Part shown: positions 15,465-25,200 of the stretch, piece after piece | Layout: every line of letters begins with the position of its first letter | How positions within the stretch are numbered: position 1 is the first letter of the stretch | Assembly (NCBI GenBank): GCA_016124745.1 | Contig: WGNC01000022.1 | Coordinates: 1 to 55,544 of the forward strand | Direction of reading: 5' to 3' | DNA from: Thiobacillus sp. | GTDB lineage: Bacteria; Pseudomonadota; Gammaproteobacteria; Burkholderiales; Thiobacillaceae | DNA: 55,544 bases | Position numbers and translations under genes: made by a program | The notes under the pieces: model-generated | The model's input: the letters and a program-made list of their open reading frames with translations, nothing else | Database searches by the model: none | What the model was told of the DNA's origin: nothing

Positions 15465-17129
15465 CTAGCGAGCCGACAAGTAGCGCGGGAAGGCATGCTT
15501 GTCGAGCAGGATCTCGATGAGATTGATGGCGCCGGTGAGGTCGGCCTCCGCAAAAAGCCGGTCGAGATCGACTTCGGTTTCGACACGATAGTGCCTGACC
15601 CCGAAGGACTGCGCGAGCAGGCCGAAATCCGGGTTGGTGAAATCGCAGTCGATGTAGCGTTCGCCGTAGAGCTGGAACTGGTTCTTGCGGATGAGGGAGA
15701 GGGTGCCGTTGTTGATGACGACCACGTTGATCGGGATAGCGTGATTCACCGCCGTCATCATTTCCATGGCGCACATCTGGAAACCGCCGTCACCGAGGAT
15801 GGCAAAGGTGGGGCTGTCGGGCGCGAAGCAGCGCGCGCCGAGGGCGGCGGGAATGGCGTGACCGAGCGACGAAATGCCGGTGTTGGGGAAGTAATGGTTG
15901 CGGCTGGACACGTCGAAATAGCTCTGTGCGAAAACGATGTTGTCGTCGAATACCAGTGCATCGCGCGGGAAGTGCTCGGCCAGGCGGGCGAAAAACAGGC
16001 GGACGAGTTGGAAGCTTGCGTCGTCCGCCGACGCGGTTGGCGGGACGGTCAAGGCCGACTCGCGCTGCGTGGATAGCTGCGTGAGAGACTTCGGCGGCAT
16101 CGCAGCGTCCGCCAGCGCACCGTGCACGGCCCGGGTTGCTGCGAGGATGTCGCCGCAGATCGCGACGTCAGGCTGGAACACGCGGCCGAGCTGCGCGGAG
16201 TCGCGGTCGATCTGGACAATCTTCTTGCCGGCGAGCAGCTTGCTGTCCCACAGGTAGCTGGTGCGTTCGTTGAAGCTTGCGCCGAGGACGATCAGCAGGT
16301 CGGCGTGCTCGGCGAGGTAGCGGTAGGCGTCGCCGTTGGAGGTGACACCGAGGCAGCCGAGTGACAGCGGTGAGCCTTCGGCGACCACGCCCTTGGCCTT
16401 GAGGCTGGTGGCGACAGGGATGTTGAAGGCCTCCGCCAACGCGGCCACGGCGTCGCGCGCGCCGGCGCGGATGCAACCGTAACCGGCGATGATGGCCGGT
16501 GCATGCGCGCAGCGGATCAGCTCGGCGAGCGCCCTGAAGGACTCCGATTCGCCATGGGCAGTGACGGCGGTCGGGAAGTGGAGCTGGTCGAGCACGCCGG
16601 CATCGATACTTTCCTTTTGCACGTTGTAGGGAATCGACAGTAGCACCGGGCCGGGGTTGCGCCCGAGCAGCGCCTGCGTCGTCTGGTTCAGCACCTGGCC
16701 GAGATAGTCGGTGCGCTCGACCAGCCGCCGGTAGCGCGTGATCGGCGCGAACAGCGCGCCCTGGTCGATGGTGCCGCCTTCGCCTGCGCTTTCCTGCAGG
16801 CCACCGCGGCCGAAGATGTAGGTCGAAGTCTCGCCCGTGATCGCCAGTACCGGCAGGCGTTCCGCGTAGGCGTTGGCGATGCCCGTGATGAGATTGGTCG
16901 CACCCGGTCCGGCGGTGGCGATGCACGCCGATGGCTTGTGCGAGAGGCGCGCATAGCCGCCGGCCATGAAGGCCGCGCCCTGTTCGTGCTTGACCAGCAC
17001 GCTCTTGACAAGTGAATCGTGGAGCCGGTCGTAGATCGGCAGCACGTGCCCGCCCGGCATTCCGAAGATGTGGTCGATCCCCAGGCGCTCCAGATACCGG
17101 ACGATCAGTTCGCTGACGGAAATATTCAT
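15465..17129 (-). CDS. Thiamine-diphosphate enzyme, acetolactate synthase large-subunit-like
   Basis: A 554-residue ThDP-dependent enzyme with the three-domain layout of acetolactate synthase: N-terminal pyrimidine-binding domain with the catalytic glutamate E49 (KHEQGAAF), central Rossmann domain, and C-terminal pyrophosphate domain with GDGGFQM and NNGTLSLI. There is no neighbouring small regulatory subunit (ilvN), and ilvC is absent here, so a role in branched-chain synthesis is not established. Related enzymes include oxalyl-CoA, sulfopyruvate and benzoylformate decarboxylases. Isolated gene between the DsrE-like and CBS genes, all on the minus strand. Confidence 0.82.
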   Translation of the reverse strand: MNISVSELIVRYLERLGIDHIFGMPGGHVLPIYDRLHDSLVKSVLVKHEQGAAFMAGGYARLSHKPSACIATAGPGATNLITGIANAYAERLPVLAITGETSTYIFGRGGLQESAGEGGTIDQGALFAPITRYRRLVERTDYLGQVLNQTTQALLGRNPGPVLLSIPYNVQKESIDAGVLDQLHFPTAVTAHGESESFRALAELIRCAHAPAIIAGYGCIRAGARDAVAALAEAFNIPVATSLKAKGVVAEGSPLSLGCLGVTSNGDAYRYLAEHADLLIVLGASFNERTSYLWDSKLLAGKKIVQIDRDSAQLGRVFQPDVAICGDILAATRAVHGALADAAMPPKSLTQLSTQRESALTVPPTASADDASFQLVRLFFARLAEHFPRDALVFDDNIVFAQSYFDVSSRNHYFPNTGISSLGHAIPAALGARCFAPDSPTFAILGDGGFQMCAMEMMTAVNHAIPINVVVINNGTLSLIRKNQFQLYGERYIDCDFTNPDFGLLAQSFGVRHYRVETEVDLDRLFAEADLTGAINLIEILLDKHAFPRYLSAR

Positions 17130-17302
17130 GTGCTTGTCATGGGCTTATATGGCCTCGCTCCGCCGTATCCGCAAGGCAGGGATTTGAGCACAAGACGCCG
17201 CGCGGGAAAACCTTGAATCGTGCGCGGGATCGCGTGCGCATTGTGAAAAACGCCTTGAGCACGATGCTAGGCTTGGCATACGCGCATCGCGCGACACGCT
17301 AG

Positions 17303-17330
17303 CGCTTGTCCGCCAGAGTGCGGACAAGCG
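17303..17330 (-). terminator. 11-bp hairpin downstream of the CBS gene
   Basis: CGCTTGTCCGC at 17303-17313 pairs perfectly with GCGGACAAGCG at 17320-17330 across a six-base loop. It lies 12 bases past the stop codon of the CBS-domain gene. No T-run follows, so it may be a Rho-dependent or 3'-protecting structure rather than a classical terminator. Confidence 0.5.
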
Positions 17331-17341
17331 GCTCGTCGGGC

Positions 17342-17929
17342 TCAGCGATGTGCCAGGTGCTGCTCGATTTCAAGGAAGGTGTTGGCCACCTCGGTGGTGA
17401 CGACGCTGACGCCCAGCTGCTTGCAGAGCTGCGAGAGCGAAAGCAGGCCGCGCACCATCTGCCGGCCGTTCACGTTTTCGATCACCAGCGCATGCTGACG
17501 GCCGCGTGCTTTCAATGTTTCCAGCACGTGGCCGACGCGGGAATGGGCAATGTCCTCGTAATCGACCGCTTCCAGCCGGTCCACCGGCGTCATGATGTCG
17601 GCCACCAGCACTTCGTCGCGGCGAATGCCGCGGCTTTGCACCACCTGCATGGGTTTTTCGCCATGAATATCGGTGTTGGTGATCAGTCCCGCGACCCGGT
17701 CCTCGCTGTCCATCACGAACAGCAGCCGCACCTTGCGGCGGACCATGCGTTCCTCTGCCTGCCTGATGCTGTCGCCAGGGGTGGCGATGAAAGCGGTCAG
17801 GCGGCGGAAATCGGTCATCACGTCGAGGGCCGGGTTTTCGAGGTTTACGCGATCCGGCAAAACACAGGCGGGCCGCAACAGGCCGGAGGACTGATCGAGA
17901 TTACGGGAGGACAAACGGGTATAGGGCAC
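17342..17929 (-). CDS. CBS-domain pair protein
   Basis: A soluble 195-residue protein made of two CBS motifs: about 38-95 (TAFIATPGDSIRQAEERM ... VMDSEDRVAGLITNTDI) and about 115-180 (VADIMTPVDRLEAVDYEDI ... VRGLLSLSQL). Such pairs bind adenine nucleotides and often report energy state; no attached catalytic domain is present, so the partner is unknown. Translation probably starts at GTG 17927-17929 (VPYTRLSS), because AAGGAG sits eight bases upstream; a longer frame opening at 18031 lacks a ribosome binding site. Confidence 0.82.
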   Translation of the reverse strand: MPYTRLSSRNLDQSSGLLRPACVLPDRVNLENPALDVMTDFRRLTAFIATPGDSIRQAEERMVRRKVRLLFVMDSEDRVAGLITNTDIHGEKPMQVVQSRGIRRDEVLVADIMTPVDRLEAVDYEDIAHSRVGHVLETLKARGRQHALVIENVNGRQMVRGLLSLSQLCKQLGVSVVTTEVANTFLEIEQHLAHR

Positions 17930-18077
17930 GGCAGGTCTCCTTGTCACGGTTCCGAAAAGCCATCCGCATGCTTGAGTGCGGGTGGGCAAAACCACGCATC
18001 CTGTTCCTGGCTCGCGCGTCTGTCCATTCAAGAATTTTTAGCCGACCATAAACAGTTGCATTGCTGGCGCGCGACGC

Positions 18078-19157
18078 TCAGCCGGTTTGCTGCAGCAGTT
18101 TCTGGAACGCGGCCTCGAACAGCTTGACGCCGTCGACCTGAAGACGGTGGCCGACCATTTCCATATCGATGCCCAGATGCGCCAGGCCGGCGAGTTGCGT
18201 TTCCGCCTCGGCGACGCCGTCCTCCAGCTGTAGCGAAGGCGTGCCGTGGTCGCGCAGCGCAGCGAGCGTCTTGTCGGGCAGGGTGTTGATGGTTTCCTTG
18301 CCGACCAGTGGCGTCACGTATTGCAGGTCGTTGTAGTCGGGGTTCTTGACCCCGGTGCTCGCCCACAGCAGGGTTTGCGGTCTTGCGCCCCGTTGCGTCA
18401 GCGCAGTGAAGGCATTGCCGTGGAAGGTCTTCAGATAGCCTTGATAAGCGAGCCTAGCCATCGCCACTGCAGCCTTGCCACGCAGCGACAACGCTTCCTG
18501 CGTGCCGATGGCGGTCAACTGACCATCGACGAGTGTGTCGACGCGAGACAGGAACAGGCTCGCCACTGCCTTGCTGCGGCGCACATCGGCACCCGCCTGC
18601 GTGCGTGCAATCAGGCCTCGAATATAAGCATCGAATACTGCCTGCGTCTGGGCAACCGAAAACAGCAGGGTTACGTTGACGTTGATGCCGAGCGTCGTTA
18701 GCGCCTCGAATGCGTTGATGCCCTCGGGCGTGCCCGGCACCTTGACCAGGAGATTGTGGCGACTCACGGCTGCGGACAGGCGTTGCGCTTCCTGCACCGT
18801 GCGCGTGGCGTCATACGCCCAGCGCGGCGCGACCTCCAGGCTGACGTAGCCGTCGTTGCCGCCGCTGGCCTCGAACGCGGGCAACAGCAAGTCGCAGGCT
18901 GCCTGGATGTCTGGAATGACCAGTGCTTCGTAACGGCGCTCGGCATCCGGCTCGGCGCTTTTCAGGCGCGCCAGGTCATCGGCGTAGTAGGGGCTGGTGG
19001 CGAGCGCGTTCTGGAAGATCGAGGGATTCGATGTCACGCCCGATATGCCATCCGCGCCGATCAATCCGGCCAGCGTGCCATCGCGGATCAGGCTGCGCGA
19101 CAGCTTGTCCAGCCACAGGCTCTGACCGAGCGTGGTGACGTGCTGCGTTGCATTCAT
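18078..19157 (-). CDS. tal: Transaldolase
   Basis: Transfers a dihydroxyacetone unit between sugar phosphates in the non-oxidative pentose phosphate pathway. The 359 residues match the longer bacterial transaldolase subfamily: GVTSNPSIFQNAL near the N-terminus, NLLVKVPGTPEGINA with the Schiff-base lysine, GINVNVTLLFS, and LLWASTGVKNPDY. ATG 19155-19157 is preceded by GAGGAG. Divergent from aroC with a 140-base spacer. Confidence 0.93.
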   Translation of the reverse strand: MNATQHVTTLGQSLWLDKLSRSLIRDGTLAGLIGADGISGVTSNPSIFQNALATSPYYADDLARLKSAEPDAERRYEALVIPDIQAACDLLLPAFEASGGNDGYVSLEVAPRWAYDATRTVQEAQRLSAAVSRHNLLVKVPGTPEGINAFEALTTLGINVNVTLLFSVAQTQAVFDAYIRGLIARTQAGADVRRSKAVASLFLSRVDTLVDGQLTAIGTQEALSLRGKAAVAMARLAYQGYLKTFHGNAFTALTQRGARPQTLLWASTGVKNPDYNDLQYVTPLVGKETINTLPDKTLAALRDHGTPSLQLEDGVAEAETQLAGLAHLGIDMEMVGHRLQVDGVKLFEAAFQKLLQQTG

Positions 19158-19297
19158 GGACGCTCCTCATGAAGATAGAGTTTCAGCATAGAACACCGGG
19201 ATGAAGGCAAGTTCACCTGAGACGGCGGCGCGGGGGGCGAGGCCGCGCCTGTGCTAGACTTCGGCGCAATCCAACGGCATTTTTCGGGCTAATTTCC

Positions 19298-20395
19298 ATG
19301 TCAGGCAGCACACTCGGCAAACTGTTCTGTGTCACCGTGTTCGGCGAATCGCACGGTCCCGCCATCGGCTGCGTGGTCGACGGCTGCCCCCCCGGCATGG
19401 AACTGGTCGAGGCCGACATCCAGCGGGATCTGGACCGGCGCAAGCCCGGCACCTCGCGCCACGTGACCCAGCGCCGCGAATCCGATACGGTGGAAATCCT
19501 TTCCGGCGTCTATCAGGGCAAGACCACCGGCACGCCGATCGCGCTCTTGATCCGCAACGAGGATCAGCGCAGCAAGGACTACGGCAACATCGTCGAGACC
19601 TTCCGCCCCGGCCACGCCGACTACACTTACACGCAGAAATACGGCTTTCGCGACCCGCGCGGCGGCGGCCGTTCATCGGCGCGGCTCACCGCGCCCATCG
19701 TCGGTGCCGGGGCCATCGCCAGGAAATGGCTGAATGAAAAATACGGCATCGTCGTGCGCGGCTACATGAGCGCACTCGGGCCCATCGACGTGCCGTTCGA
19801 ATCGTGGGACGAGATCGGCAACAATGCCTTCTTCGCGCCCAATGCCGCCATCGTGCCCGAACTCGAGGCATACATGGACGCGCTGCGCAAGTCGGGCGAC
19901 TCGGTCGGCGCCAGGATCAGCGTGGTGGCCGAGAACGTACCGCCCGGCTGGGGCGAACCGCTGTACGACAAGCTCGACGCCGACCTCGCCCACGCGCTGA
20001 TGGGACTCAACGCGGTCAAGGGCGTGGAAATCGGCGACGGCATGCAGGCTGGGCGGCAACTGGGCACCGAGCACCGCGACGAAATCACCCCGGCCGGTTT
20101 CGTCTCCAACCATGCCGGTGGCGTCCTTGGTGGCATTTCATCCGGACAGGCCGTCGTCGCCCACGTTGCGATCAAGCCCACCTCGTCGATGCGCCTGCCC
20201 GGTCGTTCCATCGATCTGCGCGGCCAGCCGATCGAGGTCGTCACCCATGGCCGCCACGACCCCTGCGTCGGCATCCGTGCCACCCCGATCGCCGAGGCGC
20301 TGATGGCCGTCGTGCTGATGGACCATGCGCTGCGCCACCGGGCCCAGTGCGGCGATGTCGTGAGTGGCACGCCGGTCATTCCGGGAAGCACCTAG
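19298..20395 (+). CDS. aroC: Chorismate synthase
   Basis: Last step of the shikimate pathway: converts 5-enolpyruvylshikimate-3-phosphate to chorismate using reduced FMN. Full length at 365 residues with the family signatures [39 protein letters not shown] and [21 protein letters not shown], and the C-terminal [16 protein letters not shown]. Start ATG 19298 gives the standard N-terminus ([10 protein letters not shown]). It may be followed in the same transcript by the cyclase gene 126 bases downstream, though no functional link is evident. Confidence 0.96.
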   Translation: MSGSTLGKLFCVTVFGESHGPAIGCVVDGCPPGMELVEADIQRDLDRRKPGTSRHVTQRRESDTVEILSGVYQGKTTGTPIALLIRNEDQRSKDYGNIVETFRPGHADYTYTQKYGFRDPRGGGRSSARLTAPIVGAGAIARKWLNEKYGIVVRGYMSALGPIDVPFESWDEIGNNAFFAPNAAIVPELEAYMDALRKSGDSVGARISVVAENVPPGWGEPLYDKLDADLAHALMGLNAVKGVEIGDGMQAGRQLGTEHRDEITPAGFVSNHAGGVLGGISSGQAVVAHVAIKPTSSMRLPGRSIDLRGQPIEVVTHGRHDPCVGIRATPIAEALMAVVLMDHALRHRAQCGDVVSGTPVIPGST

Positions 20396-20521
20396 CGAGC
20401 AAGCGGCAATTGGCCAGGCCGCATCGCACCGCAACAAGCGCATCCGCCTGATCCGGGATATTGACTGAATGACGGCTTGCGCTCAGGCTTCGACTTCCGG
20501 CTCATTCGAGGATTCGGTCAC

Positions 20522-22246
20522 ATGCGGCTTCCCATCAGCCTGAAAATCTTCAGCATTACCACCGCACTGCTGGTACTGATGGTGGCGGTCACCTGGGTAT
20601 CGGTGCTCAATTTCCGGCAGCTCAACAACCAGGTCCGCGCGCTCGCCGACTATTACCTGCCACTGCAGCAGCAGGTGGCCAGCGTTGAAATCCTCATCCG
20701 CCAGCAGATCGTGCACATGGAGCGGGTGCTGGCCGGCATGGATGTCGCGCATCCCGATCCGGAATTCCTCGCCAACGAATCGAATGGCTTCGACATGCGC
20801 GGCATCAACGCCGACCAGATCGTCGATTCGTCGCTGCGCTTGCTGGGTGAGGCCGAGAAGGAAAAGGGCATCGACCTTGACCGCGTGACGCTCGCCGTAT
20901 TGGGCAAGCAGTTGCCGGCCATCCAGACCGCGCGCCAGCATTTCCACATGGCCTTCCGTCAACACCAGATCGAAGCGGCGGAGGGCACCCCGCGATCGGA
21001 AAAGATCGTGCGCGACGCCCTGCTGCGCGAGAAGGACACCGTCGACATCGAAATCGGCAAGACCATCGACCTGCTCAACAAGCTGACCCAGGACACCGCC
21101 ACCCAGGCCAAGGCGGAGGAAGCGCGCGCCACCACGCTCAACTGGATCATCACCGCGATTGCCTCCGCGCTGGGATTGATCTTTGCCGCTGTCGTCACGC
21201 GCTCGCTGGTCGATCCGGTCAAACGCCTGGTAACGGGTACGCGTGCGGTCGAGGCGGGCGACCTGGGAGTGGAAATCCAGGTACGCACCCACGACGAGAT
21301 TGCCACGCTGGCCACCTCCTTCAACCACATGGTGGGCGGCCTGCGCGAGAAGGAGCGCATCCGCGAAACGTTCGGCCAGTATGTCGACCCACGCATCGTG
21401 AAAAACCTGCTGGAAAACCGCATCGGGGCGGACAAGGGCGAGAGCCAGGTGATGACCGTGTTCTTTTCCGACCTGCAAGGTTTCACCCGACTCTGCGAGG
21501 GCCTCACGCCGGACGCCGCGGTGCGTTTCCTCAACCGCTATTTCTCGCTGATGTCGGAGGTGGTACGCAGCCAGCAGGGCATCGTCGACAAATACATCGG
21601 CGATTCCGTCATGGCCTTCTGGGGGCCGCCTTTCACCGATGCCGCCGACCACGCCCGGCTGTGCTGCATCGCCGCGCTGGAACAGATGGGGCGCATGGAT
21701 GCCTTCCGTACCGGCCTGCCCGAACTGTTCGGCGTCCGCCACGGCCTGCCCGAGGTCAACGTCCGCATGGGCATCGCCAGCGGCGACGTCACCGTCGGCA
21801 ACATCGGCTCCGAGACCTCGCGTGGCTACACCGTGATCGGCGATACCGTGAACGTCGCCTCGCGGCTGGAGCATGCGAACAAGTTCTACGGCACGCACAT
21901 CCTGGTCAGCGAGGGGACGCGCAGGCTGGCCGGTGACGCGCTGGCCTTCCGCGAAATCGACAGCCTGCAGGTCTCCGGCAAGCAGGAGCCGGTCAGGATA
22001 TTCGAGTTGCTGGGCTATTCAAGTGCGTTGAGCGACGCGGTCCGTCAACTTGCGCAGACCTACGAGACGGCACTGGCACGCTATCGCAGCCAGGAATGGG
22101 ATGCCGCCGAAGCGGCGTTCCGAGGGTGTCTGTTGCGCGTGCCGGAAGATCGTCCCAGCGAGGTCATGCTCGACCGCATTGCCGGCTTCCGGCAGACGCC
22201 GCCGGGTGCGGACTGGGACGGAGTCTGGGTGGCGCCGGGAAAATGA
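20522..22246 (+). CDS. Membrane class III adenylate/guanylate cyclase with HAMP domain
   Basis: About 574 residues. An N-terminal membrane helix (IFSITTALLVLMVAVTWVSV) and a second helix near 205-225 enclose a helical periplasmic sensor of about 165 residues. A HAMP linker (about 225-280) leads to a class III nucleotide cyclase domain with FFSDLQGFT (first metal Asp), GDSVMAFWG (second metal Asp) and NIGSETSRGYTVIGDTVNVASRL. A TPR-like helical tail closes the protein. ATG 20522 is chosen because GAGG lies upstream and the earlier in-frame GTG at 20477 adds only polar residues. Product (cAMP or cGMP) is not decided by inspection. Confidence 0.9.
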   Translation: MRLPISLKIFSITTALLVLMVAVTWVSVLNFRQLNNQVRALADYYLPLQQQVASVEILIRQQIVHMERVLAGMDVAHPDPEFLANESNGFDMRGINADQIVDSSLRLLGEAEKEKGIDLDRVTLAVLGKQLPAIQTARQHFHMAFRQHQIEAAEGTPRSEKIVRDALLREKDTVDIEIGKTIDLLNKLTQDTATQAKAEEARATTLNWIITAIASALGLIFAAVVTRSLVDPVKRLVTGTRAVEAGDLGVEIQVRTHDEIATLATSFNHMVGGLREKERIRETFGQYVDPRIVKNLLENRIGADKGESQVMTVFFSDLQGFTRLCEGLTPDAAVRFLNRYFSLMSEVVRSQQGIVDKYIGDSVMAFWGPPFTDAADHARLCCIAALEQMGRMDAFRTGLPELFGVRHGLPEVNVRMGIASGDVTVGNIGSETSRGYTVIGDTVNVASRLEHANKFYGTHILVSEGTRRLAGDALAFREIDSLQVSGKQEPVRIFELLGYSSALSDAVRQLAQTYETALARYRSQEWDAAEAAFRGCLLRVPEDRPSEVMLDRIAGFRQTPPGADWDGVWVAPGK

Positions 22247-22268
22247 CGTGAACCAGACCTCGCCTGTA

Positions 22269-22580
22269 CTAGTTGGCGATGGCCTCGTCCCCGTGACAGG
22301 TACAACCGGGTTCGGTACTGGTGGTGTTGTCGCAGCAGACGATCTTGCCAGCACGGCATCCGCAAATGCCCTTGTGGCCTTTGCAGCAATCCAGCTGGAC
22401 GACCTGGGAAAGCGTCAAGCCTTCCAGGTTGGCCGGGCAGGCCGCCGGGGTAGCCGTATTTTGCTGTACTACAGCGAACTGACCGATTGTCGTACCCGAG
22501 TCGGCTGCCGCGGGCAGCACGAACAGCGACTGGGCGAACGCCAGCAGGGCAAACGAGACAATCGGCAAACGGATTTTCAT
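22269..22580 (-). CDS. Small exported cysteine-rich protein
   Basis: 103 residues: signal peptide KIRLPIVSFALLAFAQSLF...AAAD, then a short domain with nine cysteines, including two CC pairs (LDCCKGHKGICGC and IVCCDN) and CTCHGDE at the end. The spacing suggests disulfide pairs or a metal/cofactor site, but I do not recognise the family. ATG 22578-22580 has GAGGAG eight bases upstream, which sets the start. Convergent with the cyclase; the MFS gene lies upstream on the same strand 72 bases away, so they may be co-transcribed. Confidence 0.75.
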   Translation of the reverse strand: MKIRLPIVSFALLAFAQSLFVLPAAADSGTTIGQFAVVQQNTATPAACPANLEGLTLSQVVQLDCCKGHKGICGCRAGKIVCCDNTTSTEPGCTCHGDEAIAN

Positions 22581-22652
22581 GGCGTACTCCTCAAGACGTT
22601 GCAGTTGCATCCACTATATCTGATCCTGGATGAGGCGAAGCGTTCCAGCTGT

Positions 22653-23813
22653 TCACGTTTCTTCAAATACCAGGCCCAGCAGCAGCGCGGCCAAGACCAG
22701 AATCATCGCCAGTCCCGTAAAAGCGCTGCCGTATCCAGCCGTGCCGACCATCCAGCCGGTAAGGACCGGACCGATCGACTGGCCGACGTCCATCACGGTA
22801 CGCAGCACGCCCATCGAACTGCCATAGCGTCTGTCGCGGGTGAGGTCGGCGACCAGCGCCGCGGTGGAGGAGGTGACGGTAGCGAATCCGATGCCGAACA
22901 CCAGGCTCAGAACCGTCAGTCCGAGAAAGCCGGGCGCGTAGGGCAGCAGCGCAACGCTCGCCGCGCCGACGAGCAGGCCGGGAATGATGACCTGCCTGCG
23001 CCCCACCCGGTCGGACACCCGGCCCATCAGCGGCTTGGCGAAGACGATGCTGACCAGTTGCACGCCGAGGATAGCGCCGATCTGCCACGCCGGGATGTCG
23101 AGCGAGGCGGCGTAAAGTGCGAGGAAGGCTTCGATCGCGCCGAACACCAGGTACTGGGCGGCTTCGACCCCGCTTACCAGCATGATGCCGCGGTCGCGCA
23201 GCACGGTGATCAGGCTGTTCCAGAAGGGGGGGCGTTCCAGGCTCCCGGTAGGCGCAGGGGTGTCGTCACCCAGCAGCAGCCCGGCGCCGAGTGCCAGCAC
23301 ACCGCTGATGGCGCAGGCGATGTACACCGCATGGAAACTTGCCAGCGATATCAGGAAGCCGCCGAGAAAAGGCGCGATGGAACGCCCGACGATGGTGACC
23401 GAGGAATAGGTGGACAGCCGCGTCGCACGGTCTGATGTGTAGCGTTCCGCAATGGCGGCGCTCGCTACGGTGCCGAAAATGGCGGTGGCGAATCCGTGAT
23501 AGAAACGCACCGCCATGAGTTGCCAGGCGGTATCGATCAGCAGATACAGGAAGGGGGCGGTGGCGAACACGATTAGCGAGGCCAACAGCACGCGCCGGTG
23601 GCCAAGGTGGTCGGCCAGCGCACCTGCGGGATAGCTGATCAGGACGCCGGGAATCGTCGAGGCCATCACGATCCAGCCGATTTCCGCCGGGCTCGCGTGA
23701 AGCGACTGCGCGAATAGCGGCAGCACCGGGGTTTTCGACAGGGTGGAACTCAGGATGGCGAGTCCGCCGATCAATGCGATCAGGATGAAGAAAGACGGTT
23801 TCGCGAGTTTCAT
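22653..23813 (-). CDS. Major facilitator superfamily transporter
   Basis: A 386-residue carrier with about twelve membrane helices. The loop 2-3 motif is visible as GALADHLGHRRVLLAS and its counterpart in the second half as GRVSDRVGRRQVIIPG. The sequence resembles drug/sugar efflux-type MFS proteins, but the substrate cannot be named. Divergent from the pyruvyltransferase-like gene with a 119-base spacer; a short cysteine-rich exported protein follows downstream. Confidence 0.9.
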   Translation of the reverse strand: MKLAKPSFFILIALIGGLAILSSTLSKTPVLPLFAQSLHASPAEIGWIVMASTIPGVLISYPAGALADHLGHRRVLLASLIVFATAPFLYLLIDTAWQLMAVRFYHGFATAIFGTVASAAIAERYTSDRATRLSTYSSVTIVGRSIAPFLGGFLISLASFHAVYIACAISGVLALGAGLLLGDDTPAPTGSLERPPFWNSLITVLRDRGIMLVSGVEAAQYLVFGAIEAFLALYAASLDIPAWQIGAILGVQLVSIVFAKPLMGRVSDRVGRRQVIIPGLLVGAASVALLPYAPGFLGLTVLSLVFGIGFATVTSSTAALVADLTRDRRYGSSMGVLRTVMDVGQSIGPVLTGWMVGTAGYGSAFTGLAMILVLAALLLGLVFEET

Positions 23814-23932
23814 CGGTTGGCAGGCCTTGGGTATCGCGGTCTGTTCATGGGGAATGGTAGGTTAAATTATCCAGCGTACGGCAGACCAATCGATTTTGAA
23901 GAACCCGATGCCCCCATGACGCTTCCCTGCCC

Positions 23933-25132
23933 GTGAACCTGACAACCCGCTCCCCTTTGGTATTGTTCGGCGCCTTCGATCGCCACAACTTCGGCGACCT
24001 CCTGTTTCCGCATCTGCTGACAGCCATGTTGCCAGGGCAATTAGTTGAATTTTCAGCATTGGCCAGGCGCGACCTGCGTGCTTTTGGCGGGCACCGAGTG
24101 AACTCGCTTGAAGCCCGCGCACAAGCTTCCGATCTGATCCATGTCGGTGGCGAACTGCTGACCTGCAGCGCCTGGCAGGCTGCGGTCATGCTGCTCGACC
24201 GGGAGGCGGCAACCGCAGTCATTTCGCGATACGACAACGACCCCGTCGCGGCAGCCGATTGGGCGGCCCGGCAATTGGGAACGTCGCGAAGCATGCCTTA
24301 TGTGGTGGGACGCGATGCGCTCACGCCATCGGGACGACTGATCTTCAATGCCTTGGGCGGGGTGGAATGGACGGACTTGTCAGCCGGGCAACGGAACGAA
24401 GTGATGGCGGCGCTGCGGCAGGCGGACTGGGTCAGCGTGCGGGATCACGTGACGCAGGAGGCGCTGCGGGCGGAGGGCATCGACGTTCCGTTGTGTCCGG
24501 ACCCGGCCGTGATGGTGGTGCAGTGTTTCGGCGGGGTGATCCTGAATCGCCAGCACGCCGATGCGGTCAGAGCGATGCGGGACGCCTTTCCGCAAGGCTA
24601 TCTGGCGTGCCAATTCAGCGCCGATTTCGGCGACGACGTCAGTCTCGATGCATTGGCGCAAGGCTTGTCGCGGGTGCTTGCCGAAACCGGCCTCGGACTG
24701 GTGTTGTTTCGTGCCGGCGCGGCGCCCTGGCACGATGATCCTGAACCGTACGAAAGACTGCAGCACCGCCTGCCATCCGGATCGGCACGCCGTTTCTCAT
24801 CCCTTGGCCTGTGGGATATCTGTGCTCTCATCGCCGCCAGTCGGGGCGTGGCCTGCAGCAGCTTGCACGCGCGCATCGTCGCGCTGGCCTATGGTTTGCC
24901 GCGGGTCAGCCTGATGCCGCCGCAGCAGGGCGAGCGTCCGGACAAGCGGGCGGCCTTTGCCGAAACCTGGGAGCCGCATGCGGTGCCACGCTGTGTGGCG
25001 GTGAATCAGGTTGAATCGGCGGTGTTGCAGGCGCTGGATCTGCCGGCGGCCATGCTGCTTGAGAATGCGGCCGACTTGAGCGCGCAGTATCTGCGCAGCC
25101 AGGCGCAGTGGACGCGCTTGCTGCCTCCCTGA
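23933..25132 (+). CDS. Polysaccharide pyruvyl transferase-family protein
   Basis: 399 residues starting at GTG 23933. The N-terminal LFGAFDRHNFGDLLFPHLL and the C-terminal LGLWDICALIAASRGVACSSLHARIVALAYGLP are typical of the pyruvyl transferase / GT-B like family that adds ketal pyruvate to exopolysaccharide sugars. Family members outside polysaccharide clusters often have unproven functions, and this one sits 17 kb from the sugar genes. The Lon-like gene follows 68 bases after the stop. Confidence 0.78.
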   Translation: MNLTTRSPLVLFGAFDRHNFGDLLFPHLLTAMLPGQLVEFSALARRDLRAFGGHRVNSLEARAQASDLIHVGGELLTCSAWQAAVMLLDREAATAVISRYDNDPVAAADWAARQLGTSRSMPYVVGRDALTPSGRLIFNALGGVEWTDLSAGQRNEVMAALRQADWVSVRDHVTQEALRAEGIDVPLCPDPAVMVVQCFGGVILNRQHADAVRAMRDAFPQGYLACQFSADFGDDVSLDALAQGLSRVLAETGLGLVLFRAGAAPWHDDPEPYERLQHRLPSGSARRFSSLGLWDICALIAASRGVACSSLHARIVALAYGLPRVSLMPPQQGERPDKRAAFAETWEPHAVPRCVAVNQVESAVLQALDLPAAMLLENAADLSAQYLRSQAQWTRLLPP

Positions 25133-25200
25133 AAAAGACCGGTCCCCCGGTCTTGCGCAATAATCCGAACATTTCCCAGCGATTGTGCCCGAATCCACCC

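Noticed and set aside
22050..23435. 461-codon plus-strand frame
   Set aside because: It crosses the end of the cyclase gene, the cysteine-rich gene and most of the MFS gene in antisense; composition is typical of a high-GC shadow frame and it has no domain.
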